A DNA stretch of 5,245 nucleotides from assembly GCA_004298605.1 (NCBI GenBank), contig SCPW01000237.1, positions 1 through 5,245 on the forward strand. The letters run 5' to 3'. Shown in pieces: positions 1-5,245 of this stretch (positions are counted from its first letter, which is position 1; the number at the start of each line of letters is the position of its first letter). Source of the stretch: Gallionella sp. (GTDB lineage Bacteria; Pseudomonadota; Gammaproteobacteria; Burkholderiales; Gallionellaceae). A model generated the notes under the pieces. That model did not search any database. It was not told the origin of the DNA and saw only the letters and a list, made by a program, of their open reading frames with translations. The position numbers and the translations under genes were made by a program.

Positions 1-84
1 GCCCCATTCATGGCCGCCCAACAACAGCCCGGCCAGCGGCAATAGCAGCAGGGCGGATACAAAAATTCCCAGGCGTGTTTTCAT
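1..84 (-). CDS. Partial gene: N-terminus of a membrane-anchored or secreted protein of unknown function
   Basis: Only the first 28 codons are inside the window; the gene continues past the left edge. The reading begins [19 protein letters not shown] and continues LLLGGHEWG. Two basic residues (K2, R4) are followed by an uninterrupted hydrophobic stretch of about 18 residues, which is the form of a signal peptide or an N-terminal membrane anchor. The start is supported in two ways. Its ATG overlaps the bpt stop codon as ATGA (81-84), and a GGGGA purine run lies about six bases upstream on the minus strand. It is the third gene of the aat-bpt unit and is probably translated by coupling. In many betaproteobacteria pyrD follows bpt, but this N-terminus does not look like PyrD as I know it. 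I cannot name the product from 28 residues. Confidence 0.7.
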   Translation of the reverse strand, partial: MKTRLGIFVSALLLLPLAGLLLGGHEWG

Positions 85-869
85 GAGTGTTCCCCGCCAA
101 TCGCCCGCCAAACGCCGTCAACCAAACCTTGTGCGGGCCGGTATCCGGTTTTGTAGGCCATTTTTCGGCTGCGTTCGATCCAGTAGCCCAGATAAACAAA
201 ATCCAGGCCGAGTTTGCGGCACAGTTCGATTTGCCACAGCACGTTGTAAACCCCCAGGCGCGCGCGCGGCAAATCCGGTTCGTAGAAGGTGTATACCGAA
301 GACAGGCCGTCGCCGAGCAAGTCGATCACGCTGACCATGCGCAACGCGCCTTGCCCGCTTGCGGGCCCGGCCGAATGGCTAGCGGTTCCATCAGTGCGGT
401 CGGAGGGTTCGCGAAATTCCACCAGCAGCGAGTCGACATGGCTTTGCAGCAGGAAGTTCCGGTACGATTCGTGATCGTCGTTGTCCATGCCGCCGTCCGG
501 GTGGCGCGCGCGCTGATAGCGCTGATAGAGCCCGTAATGTTCGGGGTTGTCCTGTAGCGGGTGCAGGCTGGCTTCCAGGTGCGCGTGTTGTGCCCAGGCG
601 CGGCGCTGGGAACGGTTTGCCTCAAATTGATTTGCCGGCACGCGCAGCGGCACACAGGCGCGGCAGCCATCGCAACGCGGGCGATAAGTGTAGGTTCCGC
701 TGCGCCGGAAACCGTGCAGCACCAGTTCCGAATACACCGGCGCGCCGATCAGAAAAGCGGGGGTGGCGACCTGCGAGCGCGCTTGCCGTTCCGGCAAATA
801 ACTGCACGGATACGAAGCAGTCAGATAAAAATGCAGCGCGGAGAGCGGGATGTCGTTGAGCAGGCTCAT
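81..869 (-). CDS. bpt: Aspartate/glutamate leucyltransferase (Bpt)
   Basis: This 262-residue protein transfers leucine from Leu-tRNA to N-terminal Asp or Glu of proteins, creating an N-degron read by ClpS and degraded by ClpAP in the cytoplasm. Visible family marks are an N-terminal cysteine region ([12 protein letters not shown]22) and the CDGCRAC cluster (C66, C69, C72). The C-terminal half has the GNAT-like acyltransferase core with [19 protein letters not shown] (about 192-210) and the signature [20 protein letters not shown] (227-244). The start was set at 869 because this ATG overlaps the aat stop as ATGA and begins the conserved [17 protein letters not shown]; an upstream in-frame start at 1004 would only read antisense through aat. 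No clear Shine-Dalgarno precedes it, so translational coupling to aat is likely. A hydrophilic segment of roughly 20 residues (about 155-175, rich in S, G, A, T) sits just before the conserved [10 protein letters not shown] strand and seems longer than usual for the family; it is probably a surface loop. Confidence 0.95.
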   Translation of the reverse strand: MSLLNDIPLSALHFYLTASYPCSYLPERQARSQVATPAFLIGAPVYSELVLHGFRRSGTYTYRPRCDGCRACVPLRVPANQFEANRSQRRAWAQHAHLEASLHPLQDNPEHYGLYQRYQRARHPDGGMDNDDHESYRNFLLQSHVDSLLVEFREPSDRTDGTASHSAGPASGQGALRMVSVIDLLGDGLSSVYTFYEPDLPRARLGVYNVLWQIELCRKLGLDFVYLGYWIERSRKMAYKTGYRPAQGLVDGVWRAIGGEHS

Positions 870-1561
870 GCGAAAAGATCGGTGTCGAATTGCCAATGGG
901 TGGCCGGCGCACAGTTTACCAATTCCTGCAGCCGGGCGATAAATTCGGCGCGCGGAATTTCGCGCGCGCCGAGCGAGGCGAGATGCGGCGTGTTCATCTG
1001 GCAATCAATCATACCGAACTGCCAGCGCCCAAGCTGCCTGGCCAGATGCGCCAGAGCGATTTTCGATGCGTTGCTGGCCTTGCTGAACATGGATTCGCCG
1101 TAAAACATGCGACCGATACCGACCCCATACAGGCCGCCAACCAGCTCGCCGTCCATCCAGGTTTCCACCGAGTGCGCGTAGCCCAGATCATGCAACGCGC
1201 AATAGGCGGCAATCATGTTTTCGTGTATCCAGGTGCCGCGATGGCCGTCGCGCGGCGCGGCGCAGGCGCGCATTACCTGCCCGAAAGCGGTGTCGCTGCG
1301 CACTTCATATACGGTGTTGCGCAACACCCTGGACAGCGAGCGGGAAATCTTGAATTCGCCCGGTATCAGCACCATGCGCGGATCGGGGCTCCACCACAGT
1401 ATCGGCTCGCCGGGATTGAACCACGGGAATATCCCATGCCGGTACGCCTCCAGCAAACGGGGCGCGGACAGATCGCCGCCCGCGGCGAGCAAGCCGTTGG
1501 GCGAGCGTAGCGCGTATTCGGCGGGTGGGAATGGGTGGCTGCCAGTCAACCATGGAATCAT
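866..1561 (-). CDS. aat: Leucyl/phenylalanyl-tRNA--protein transferase (Aat)
   Basis: This 231-residue cytoplasmic enzyme attaches Leu or Phe from aminoacyl-tRNA to N-terminal Arg or Lys, marking the protein for ClpS/ClpAP (N-end rule). The whole family pattern is present: [20 protein letters not shown] (21-40), GIFPWF (43-48), [10 protein letters not shown] (56-65), GTWI (109-112), GYAHSVETW (127-135), [19 protein letters not shown] (142-160), and [20 protein letters not shown] (184-203). W111, E156, D186 and Q188 match important active-site residues of E. coli Aat at the same numbers as I recall them. The ATG at 1559-1561 is preceded by a weak GCAGG (1571-1575) nine bases upstream and gives the expected length. 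It is the first gene of the minus-strand unit and overlaps bpt by four bases, so the two N-end-rule transferases are made together. It is transcribed divergently from the PilZ-like gene, and nothing looks broken. Confidence 0.97.
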   Translation of the reverse strand: MIPWLTGSHPFPPAEYALRSPNGLLAAGGDLSAPRLLEAYRHGIFPWFNPGEPILWWSPDPRMVLIPGEFKISRSLSRVLRNTVYEVRSDTAFGQVMRACAAPRDGHRGTWIHENMIAAYCALHDLGYAHSVETWMDGELVGGLYGVGIGRMFYGESMFSKASNASKIALAHLARQLGRWQFGMIDCQMNTPHLASLGAREIPRAEFIARLQELVNCAPATHWQFDTDLFA

Positions 1562-1646
1562 TTGGCTAAACCTGCGTGCATATATTCATCGGGAGCATTT
1601 TGTGGTTATATTGCCACGAGTGGAAGCTCTAAGACGAGGGAACAGG
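1562..1646. promoter_or_regulatory. Divergent intergenic region with presumed promoters for aat and the PilZ-like gene
   Basis: These 85 bases must hold the promoters for both divergent genes if neither is read through from elsewhere. They are more AT-rich than the flanking genes. On the plus strand a TATATT -10-like hexamer lies at 1607-1612, but no good -35 sits at the standard distance. On the minus strand an AATATA stretch near 1581-1587 could serve aat, again without a convincing -35. An imperfect dyad GTGG-N8-CCAC (1602-1617, symmetric at 12 of 16 positions) covers the plus-strand -10 candidate and could be an operator. Specific promoter positions are guesses. Confidence 0.35.
1636..1640 (+). 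promoter_or_regulatory. Ribosome binding site that fixes the start of the PilZ-like gene
   Basis: GAGGG lies six bases before the ATG at 1647. The same frame stays open upstream to 1215, but that extension is entirely intergenic or antisense to aat. This Shine-Dalgarno match is the main reason for choosing 1647 as the start. Confidence 0.75.
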
Positions 1647-3170
1647 ATGTTATCGAGCTTATTTGGCAAGAAATCCGATCACCCGCTCGGGGAAATCAAG
1701 TCCGTGCAGGCGTTGCTGGACGATTTGCCCAAGAATGACGCGCACAAATCGCTCGTGGAACTGACCGGATGGATAGAGTCGGCATCGGCCAATGGCGACT
1801 TCAGGCTGGACCACCAGTTCGCCGTGTTGCGCTTGCTTGACGAGGCTGCCCGGCCATATGCCCGCAAGCTGGCGCACGATTATTTTACACCGCACGAACT
1901 CAACAAATTCCAGGAAAACCGCCTGTGGCTGGCGCTGGGCAACTGGTCGCAACACACTGGCAACGCTTATTACAGGGTATTCGACCGCTATTGCGGCGGC
2001 GACAAGGGCGGCGGCGCGATCAAGGCGCAAGTGCCGCTGCTGGCGGCGCGCACGGTGCATGCCATGGCCGGGCAATTGAAATATATCTGCGCGCGCTATA
2101 GCACGGCCGACAAAACGATTTGGGAACATCTTGCGCAACTGTGCCGACATGCCGAGCAGCAGCAATATCTGGACACGCCGGTTAATCTGTATCCCGGTGC
2201 GACCGGCACCACCACGGTGAAATACGAGCTGGCGCACCTGCTCGGATGGCACGGCTGCGGGGTCGGCGCACTGAGCCCGCTACACATGCACCTGACCGAG
2301 CGTATCGCCGCGCAGTTTTGCTCCGGCATGGACATCGGCGCGCGGCAGGACAGCGGCAGCCTGTTCAGTTTCGACCTGCTTCATCCGGTCGCGCCGACGC
2401 GTGTCAAACCGGAAGGGGCGCACCCATCCATGCGTTTTATCAGCATGGCGGCGATGCGGCCGAAACTCGAAGCGCTGGGCGGGGCGCTGGAGAAGAACAT
2501 TGTCCCGGAAGAACTCAATCTGGGCAGGGCGTACGACGCGGAAGTGGTGCGCGAGGCCGTGCAGCACCTGCTGGGTTATCTGGTTGCGCCACCGTCGCGC
2601 CGCAACCCGCGCCGCAGGGCCAGCGGGTATTTGAACGTGGTGTGCGGCTTTGCCGGGCTGGTCGAATATGCCAATGCCGCGCCAGGTTCACGCGATAAGC
2701 AACCGCTGCGCTGGGAAATGGAAGACATCAGCGCCAACGGGTTTCGCACCGCGTTGCCCGCGCAAGGAACGGATGGCATACGCATCGGCAGCCTGATCGG
2801 CGTGCAACCGGATGGCGTGCCGCACTGGGGCGCGGCAATAGTGCGCCGCCTGGTGCGCGACGATACGGGCGAACTGCAAGTGGGCGCGGAAATGCTGGCC
2901 AACCGGGTAGCCGGCGTGGCCGTCGGGCGGAGCGGCGGCGGTGCGTTTGAAGATGCGCGACCCGCGCTGTGGCTTTGCGGTACACAGGGCGATGCATCCG
3001 GCGAAGCGCAATTGTTGATGGGGGCGGATACCTTCTCCGAACGCTACAGTTTGCACACGCGGCTGGATGGAAAAAACTATCTGCTGATCCCCGGAAGATT
3101 GCAAGAAAAAGGCATCGATTACGACCTGGTGCGCTTCCGCGCCATTGTGCGGGAGAAAGATACGGAATAG
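1647..3170 (+). CDS. Putative PilZ-domain (cyclic-di-GMP receptor-like) protein, 507 aa
   Basis: I do not recognise a named protein. The first 310 or so residues look largely alpha-helical and cytoplasmic, with no signal peptide or membrane segment and no enzyme motif I can assign. The C-terminal region has the two sequence marks of a PilZ domain. An arginine cluster PSRRNPRRRASG (residues 316-327) offers RxxxR as R318/R322 or R319/R323, and MEDISANGFR gives DxSxxG (D360, S362, G365). It is followed by a plausible PilZ beta-barrel continuation (IRIGSLIGVQPDGVPHWGAA, VGAEML). The gap between the two motifs, about 36 residues, is somewhat longer than usual. By family knowledge this motif pair binds cyclic di-GMP. 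The domain call is inferred from motifs. The next gene, 56 bases downstream on the same strand, is an EAL-HDOD regulator, which fits a cyclic-di-GMP context. A longer in-frame start was rejected because it would read antisense through aat. Confidence is high that it is a gene and moderate for PilZ. Confidence 0.85.
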   Translation: MLSSLFGKKSDHPLGEIKSVQALLDDLPKNDAHKSLVELTGWIESASANGDFRLDHQFAVLRLLDEAARPYARKLAHDYFTPHELNKFQENRLWLALGNWSQHTGNAYYRVFDRYCGGDKGGGAIKAQVPLLAARTVHAMAGQLKYICARYSTADKTIWEHLAQLCRHAEQQQYLDTPVNLYPGATGTTTVKYELAHLLGWHGCGVGALSPLHMHLTERIAAQFCSGMDIGARQDSGSLFSFDLLHPVAPTRVKPEGAHPSMRFISMAAMRPKLEALGGALEKNIVPEELNLGRAYDAEVVREAVQHLLGYLVAPPSRRNPRRRASGYLNVVCGFAGLVEYANAAPGSRDKQPLRWEMEDISANGFRTALPAQGTDGIRIGSLIGVQPDGVPHWGAAIVRRLVRDDTGELQVGAEMLANRVAGVAVGRSGGGAFEDARPALWLCGTQGDASGEAQLLMGADTFSERYSLHTRLDGKNYLLIPGRLQEKGIDYDLVRFRAIVREKDTE

Positions 3171-3215
3171 CCCCGCCGGGAATGGCATTGCGCCAGGGGC
3201 GCCGGCATAAAAAAC

Positions 3216-3221
3216 AAGGAG
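3216..3221 (+). promoter_or_regulatory. Strong Shine-Dalgarno of the EAL-HDOD gene
   Basis: AAGGAG sits five bases before the ATG at 3227. It fixes this start over the upstream in-frame ATGs, the longest of which begins at 2969 inside the PilZ-like gene in another frame. It also shows that the gene is translated independently of its upstream neighbour. Confidence 0.85.
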
Positions 3222-3226
3222 ATCAA

Positions 3227-4456
3227 ATGAGCCACCCGTCGTTGCGCAGCTACGCGTTCGCCTATCAGCCCATACTGGACAAAAACCAATCCCAGGTGGC
3301 CATGGAATTGATGTACCAATCCACGGATCTGCTGGCCAACGAAGCCATCGGTTCCGCGGAAGCCACGGCCAACGCCATCATTAACGCCATCCTCCACGCC
3401 GGTTCGGAGCACAGCCGCTTTTTCGTCAGCGTCGGCGAAGATCTTCTGATGAGCGATGTGCTGACCTTGTTGCCACGCGGGCAGACAACGCTGGAAGTGC
3501 GGGAAACCGCACCGATCAAAAACGCGACGGTCGAGCGCTGCCGCCAGTTGAAAGAGGCGGGTTACAGGATCGCACTCGATGACTTCGTGATGTTCTCGGA
3601 TGAGTATGTGCCGCTTCTCGATGTCGTGGATGTCGTGAAAGTCGACCTGACGCTCACGGACCGGAGCATGCTCCCGTTCCTCATCGCCCAGCTAAAAAAA
3701 TGGCGCATCAAACTGCTCGCGAAAAAAGTGGAAGACGCGGAAGATTTCGATTACTGCTGGCAACTGGGCTTCGATATGTTTCAGGGCTATTACTTCGCCA
3801 AGCCCACCATCATTATCGGGCGGCGCCCCGACCCGGCCAAGATCGACATTCTCGAACTGCTCGGCCAGATCAACAACGATGTCGACGACATTGTCCTGGT
3901 CAATACTTTCAAACGGAATCCCGCGCTCAGCTACCACCTGTTGCGGCTTATCAACACGGTGGCATTCGGCCAGAGCGCGCAGGTGAATTCGATACACCAG
4001 GCGCTGATGATTCTCGGGCGGCGCCAGTTGAACCGCTGGCTTCAGGTATTGATGTTCACGCTCGACAACACGAACGGCCTTTCCTCGCCATTGCTGGAAC
4101 TCGCGGTGCGCCGGGGGAAACTGCTGGAATTAATCGCGTTGCATAAATCGCAGAAATCCGGCGCATTTCACGACCAGAGCTTCATCGCGGGCATGCTCTC
4201 CCTGACGGATGCGCTGCTCGGAATGTCGATGGTGGAAATCGTGTATTCCCTCAATCTCGGGAAAGAAATCCGCTCCGCCCTTCTGGAACGCGAGGGGTTG
4301 CTGGGCGAAATGCTCAATCTGTGCGTAAAGCTGGAGGCCGCCGATTTCGACGGCGCCAGTGAAATCGCCGCCCGGATAAATATCCCCCTCGCGGTCATCA
4401 TGGATGCGCAGGACGAGGCCATCGCCTGGGCGAACAAGCTCGGCGAAAGCCGGTAG
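3227..4456 (+). CDS. EAL-HDOD signal transduction protein (YuxH/CdgJ-like) with degenerate EAL active site
   Basis: This 409-residue cytoplasmic protein has an N-terminal EAL domain (about 9-195) and a C-terminal HDOD domain (about 205-395), the layout of COG3434 proteins such as CdgJ and YuxH. EAL marks are YAFAYQPILDKNQSQVAMEL (9-28, with E27 at the EAL position), LEVRE (E90), LALDDF-type ALDDF (D118, D119), VVKVD (K138) and FQGYYFAKP (Q186). Two residues expected for phosphodiesterase activity are replaced. The metal-binding Asn of the usual INxS strand is S68 (FVSVG), and the first Glu of the AExVE motif is K166 (LLAKKVE). Hydrolysis of cyclic di-GMP is therefore unlikely; binding or protein contact is possible. 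The HDOD part has NPALSYHLLRLINTVAFG (231-248), a LGRRQLNRW helix (263-271) and the family's FIAGMLSLTDALLGMSM segment. The gene lies downstream of the PilZ-like gene on the same strand and is probably cotranscribed with it. Confidence 0.92.
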   Translation: MSHPSLRSYAFAYQPILDKNQSQVAMELMYQSTDLLANEAIGSAEATANAIINAILHAGSEHSRFFVSVGEDLLMSDVLTLLPRGQTTLEVRETAPIKNATVERCRQLKEAGYRIALDDFVMFSDEYVPLLDVVDVVKVDLTLTDRSMLPFLIAQLKKWRIKLLAKKVEDAEDFDYCWQLGFDMFQGYYFAKPTIIIGRRPDPAKIDILELLGQINNDVDDIVLVNTFKRNPALSYHLLRLINTVAFGQSAQVNSIHQALMILGRRQLNRWLQVLMFTLDNTNGLSSPLLELAVRRGKLLELIALHKSQKSGAFHDQSFIAGMLSLTDALLGMSMVEIVYSLNLGKEIRSALLEREGLLGEMLNLCVKLEAADFDGASEIAARINIPLAVIMDAQDEAIAWANKLGESR

Positions 4457-4477
4457 GGGCGCGATTCATCGCGCCCC
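4456..4477. terminator. Perfect palindrome at the convergent gene junction, possible bidirectional terminator
   Basis: GGGGCGCGAT and its exact complement ATCGCGCCCC are separated by TC, so a stem of about nine pairs with a TTCA loop can form. It starts at the last base of the EAL-HDOD stop codon and covers the TGA stop of the esterase gene (4466-4468). Only a weak AATTT follows on the plus strand and no T-run follows on the minus strand, so it is not a classical strong intrinsic terminator. Its position between convergent genes still suggests transcript ending or 3' end protection. It may also be one copy of a dispersed palindromic repeat. Confidence 0.55.
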
Positions 4478-5134
4478 AATTTGCCTGGTCAGCCAGGTTT
4501 CAATATCCCGCAATTCTTTTTCGCACACCGAGTGCTGCATGGCATATTCATGCCATTCCACCGCATAACCCAATTCCAGCAGCGCGTCCCTCGATGCGGC
4601 GCCCAATGCGTGAGGCACGACCGTATCGCCGCGCCCGTGCGCCATGAAAACGGGAGTCGCCCTCGTGCCTGGCACCATCTCGCCCGGCACACTGCCCGCC
4701 AGCGGCAGGTAAGCGGAGAGCGACAGCACGCCGCCCAGCGGGGCGTTCTGGCGCAACGCGGTGTGCAGCGCGATTGCGCCGCCCTGGGAAAACCCGGCCA
4801 GGAACAGGTTGCCCGGCGCGATGCCGCGCGCCACTTCCCGCGCGATCAGCGCTTCGATGGCGGCTTGCGAGGCGCGGATTCCCGCAGCATCCTGTTGTGC
4901 GTTGATTTCCTGGCAGGCGATGTCATACCAGGCGCGCATCACAAACCCGCCGTTGATGGTGACCGGACGTTGCGGGGCGTGAGGAAAAATATAGCGTATC
5001 GCGACGGGCAAATTCAACTCGCCGGCGATGGGTGCAAAGTCCTGGCCGTCCGCGCCCAAACCGTGCAGCCAGATGACGCTGTGTCGCGGTTGTTTGCCGG
5101 ATTCGAGCGTGATGTGCGGAAGAGTGGCGGCCAT
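4466..5134 (-). CDS. Alpha/beta-hydrolase carboxylesterase (phospholipase/carboxylesterase family)
   Basis: This 222-residue cytoplasmic serine hydrolase belongs to the small carboxylesterase / acyl-protein-thioesterase-like group (Abhydrolase_2), which cleaves short-chain carboxylic esters; the physiological substrate cannot be read from sequence. The oxyanion region is WLHGLGADGQDF (22-33), followed by FPHAPQRPVTINGG (50-63) and MRAWYDI (66-72). The nucleophile elbow is GFSQGG with S116, the acid is D170 in HGRGDTVVP, and the histidine is H201 in MQHSVC, so the triad is complete. Length is normal for the family. The ATG at 5132-5134 begins a standard N-terminus, but no Shine-Dalgarno is close. 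The only GGAGG (5155-5159) is 20 bases upstream and lies in a hairpin stem, so initiation may be weak or leaderless. The gene stands alone, converging on the EAL-HDOD gene, with a repeat-like region upstream. Its last codons fall in the junction palindrome. Confidence 0.95.
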   Translation of the reverse strand: MAATLPHITLESGKQPRHSVIWLHGLGADGQDFAPIAGELNLPVAIRYIFPHAPQRPVTINGGFVMRAWYDIACQEINAQQDAAGIRASQAAIEALIAREVARGIAPGNLFLAGFSQGGAIALHTALRQNAPLGGVLSLSAYLPLAGSVPGEMVPGTRATPVFMAHGRGDTVVPHALGAASRDALLELGYAVEWHEYAMQHSVCEKELRDIETWLTRQIGAR

Positions 5135-5154
5135 GATTAATTCAGTGAGGTAAA

Positions 5155-5173
5155 CCTCCGGCTATGCCGGGGG
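5155..5173. repeat. Palindromic element 1 upstream of the esterase
   Basis: CCTCCGGC and GCCGGGGG flank a TAT loop and form an eight-pair stem with one G-T wobble. It resembles REP-type or CRISPR-repeat-like GC-rich hairpins, but only one copy is visible here. No T-run follows on either strand, so terminator function is doubtful. Confidence 0.5.
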
Positions 5174-5186
5174 ACTAAGTAAGGTT

Positions 5187-5205
5187 CGACCGTGTGATAC
5201 GGTCG
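5187..5205. repeat. Palindromic element 2
   Basis: CGACCGT and ACGGTCG form a perfect seven-pair stem around GTGAT. The sequence is unrelated to its two neighbouring hairpins. On the plus strand GTTTTATT (5211-5218) follows after a short gap, so weak termination of leftward-neighbour transcripts is conceivable, but no plus-strand gene ends nearby. Confidence 0.45.
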
Positions 5206-5218
5206 CTCCAGTTTTATT

Positions 5219-5239
5219 CCCTCCCCTTCAAGGGGAGGG
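5219..5239. repeat. Palindromic element 3, probably a dispersed repeat cut by the window edge
   Basis: CCCTCCCCT and AGGGGAGGG form a perfect nine-pair stem around TCA, followed by TTAGGG at the window end. Hairpins of this composition followed by TTAGGG recur between genes in many proteobacterial genomes as I recall them, so this is likely one copy of a multi-copy intergenic element that continues to the right. Confidence 0.55.
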
Positions 5240-5245
5240 TTAGGG

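Noticed and set aside
255..270. CG-alternating run in bpt
   Set aside because: It is a short run encoding ordinary conserved residues (PRARLG) in GC-rich codons, not a repeat element.
890..1510. Long plus-strand open frame (206 codons) opposite aat
   Set aside because: Antisense shadow of a fully conserved aat gene with no recognisable motif of its own.
1215..1646. In-frame upstream extension that would make the PilZ-like protein 651 residues
   Set aside because: Positions 1215-1561 are antisense to the well-supported aat gene, and a Shine-Dalgarno sits directly before the ATG at 1647.
1659..3188. Long minus-strand open frames opposite the PilZ-like gene
   Set aside because: They have no ribosome binding sites or domains, and the plus-strand gene covers the region with a good start signal.
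3171..3226. Possible terminator between the PilZ-like and EAL-HDOD genes
   Set aside because: Only short, poorly placed complementary runs (GCCCC and GGGGC) are present, with an A-run rather than a T-run after them on the plus strand.
4481..5140. Long plus-strand open frame (219 codons) opposite the esterase
   Set aside because: It mirrors a gene with a complete catalytic triad; the translated product has no recognisable domain and is typical of a GC-rich antisense frame.
5148..5178. Possible CRISPR repeat: on the minus strand the hairpin reads like a type I-E repeat ending in GTTTACC
   Set aside because: Only one copy is present; the next hairpins have different sequences and there is no repeat-spacer periodicity or cas gene.
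5183..5210. tRNA-like piece with GGTTCGACC and a CTCCA ending
   Set aside because: No acceptor, D or anticodon arms can be folded around it, and the GGTTCGA does not sit in a T-stem.

Overview
The window is GC-rich chromosomal DNA from a Gram-negative bacterium. The gene content best fits a betaproteobacterium, possibly of the Nitrosomonadales/Gallionellaceae type. This rests on the aat-bpt N-end-rule operon, a compact EAL-HDOD regulator beside a PilZ-like protein, and the style of the intergenic palindromes. It is an inference from family knowledge, not from a database match.

Layout. On the minus strand, positions 1 to 1561 hold a tightly packed three-gene unit read right to left: aat, then bpt, then the first 28 codons of a gene with a hydrophobic N-terminus that runs off the left edge. 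Both junctions are 4-base ATGA stop/start overlaps. A short divergent intergenic region (1562-1646) separates this from a plus-strand pair: a 507-residue protein with a PilZ-like motif set near its C-terminus (1647-3170), and a 409-residue EAL-HDOD protein (3227-4456) with its own strong ribosome binding site. A convergent minus-strand gene for an alpha/beta-hydrolase carboxylesterase (4466-5134) ends 9 bases from it. A perfect palindrome covers that junction. The last 111 bases (5135-5245) carry no gene but hold three consecutive, unrelated hairpins that look like dispersed palindromic repeats.

How the genes work together. Aat and Bpt both add leucine (Aat also phenylalanine) to the N-termini of proteins, which makes them substrates for ClpS/ClpAP; together they form the bacterial N-end rule tagging step. 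The plus-strand pair looks like a cyclic-di-GMP signalling module: a probable PilZ-type receptor followed by an EAL-HDOD protein. The EAL domain of the latter has lost residues needed for catalysis, so it more likely acts as a binding or scaffolding regulator than as a phosphodiesterase. The esterase is a stand-alone housekeeping-type enzyme.

Most of the window is ordinary core genome. The points worth a second look are the degenerate EAL domain next to a poorly characterised PilZ-like protein, the palindrome that supplies both stop-codon regions, and the cluster of three hairpins at the right edge. No CRISPR array, mobile element gene, tRNA or rRNA is visible.
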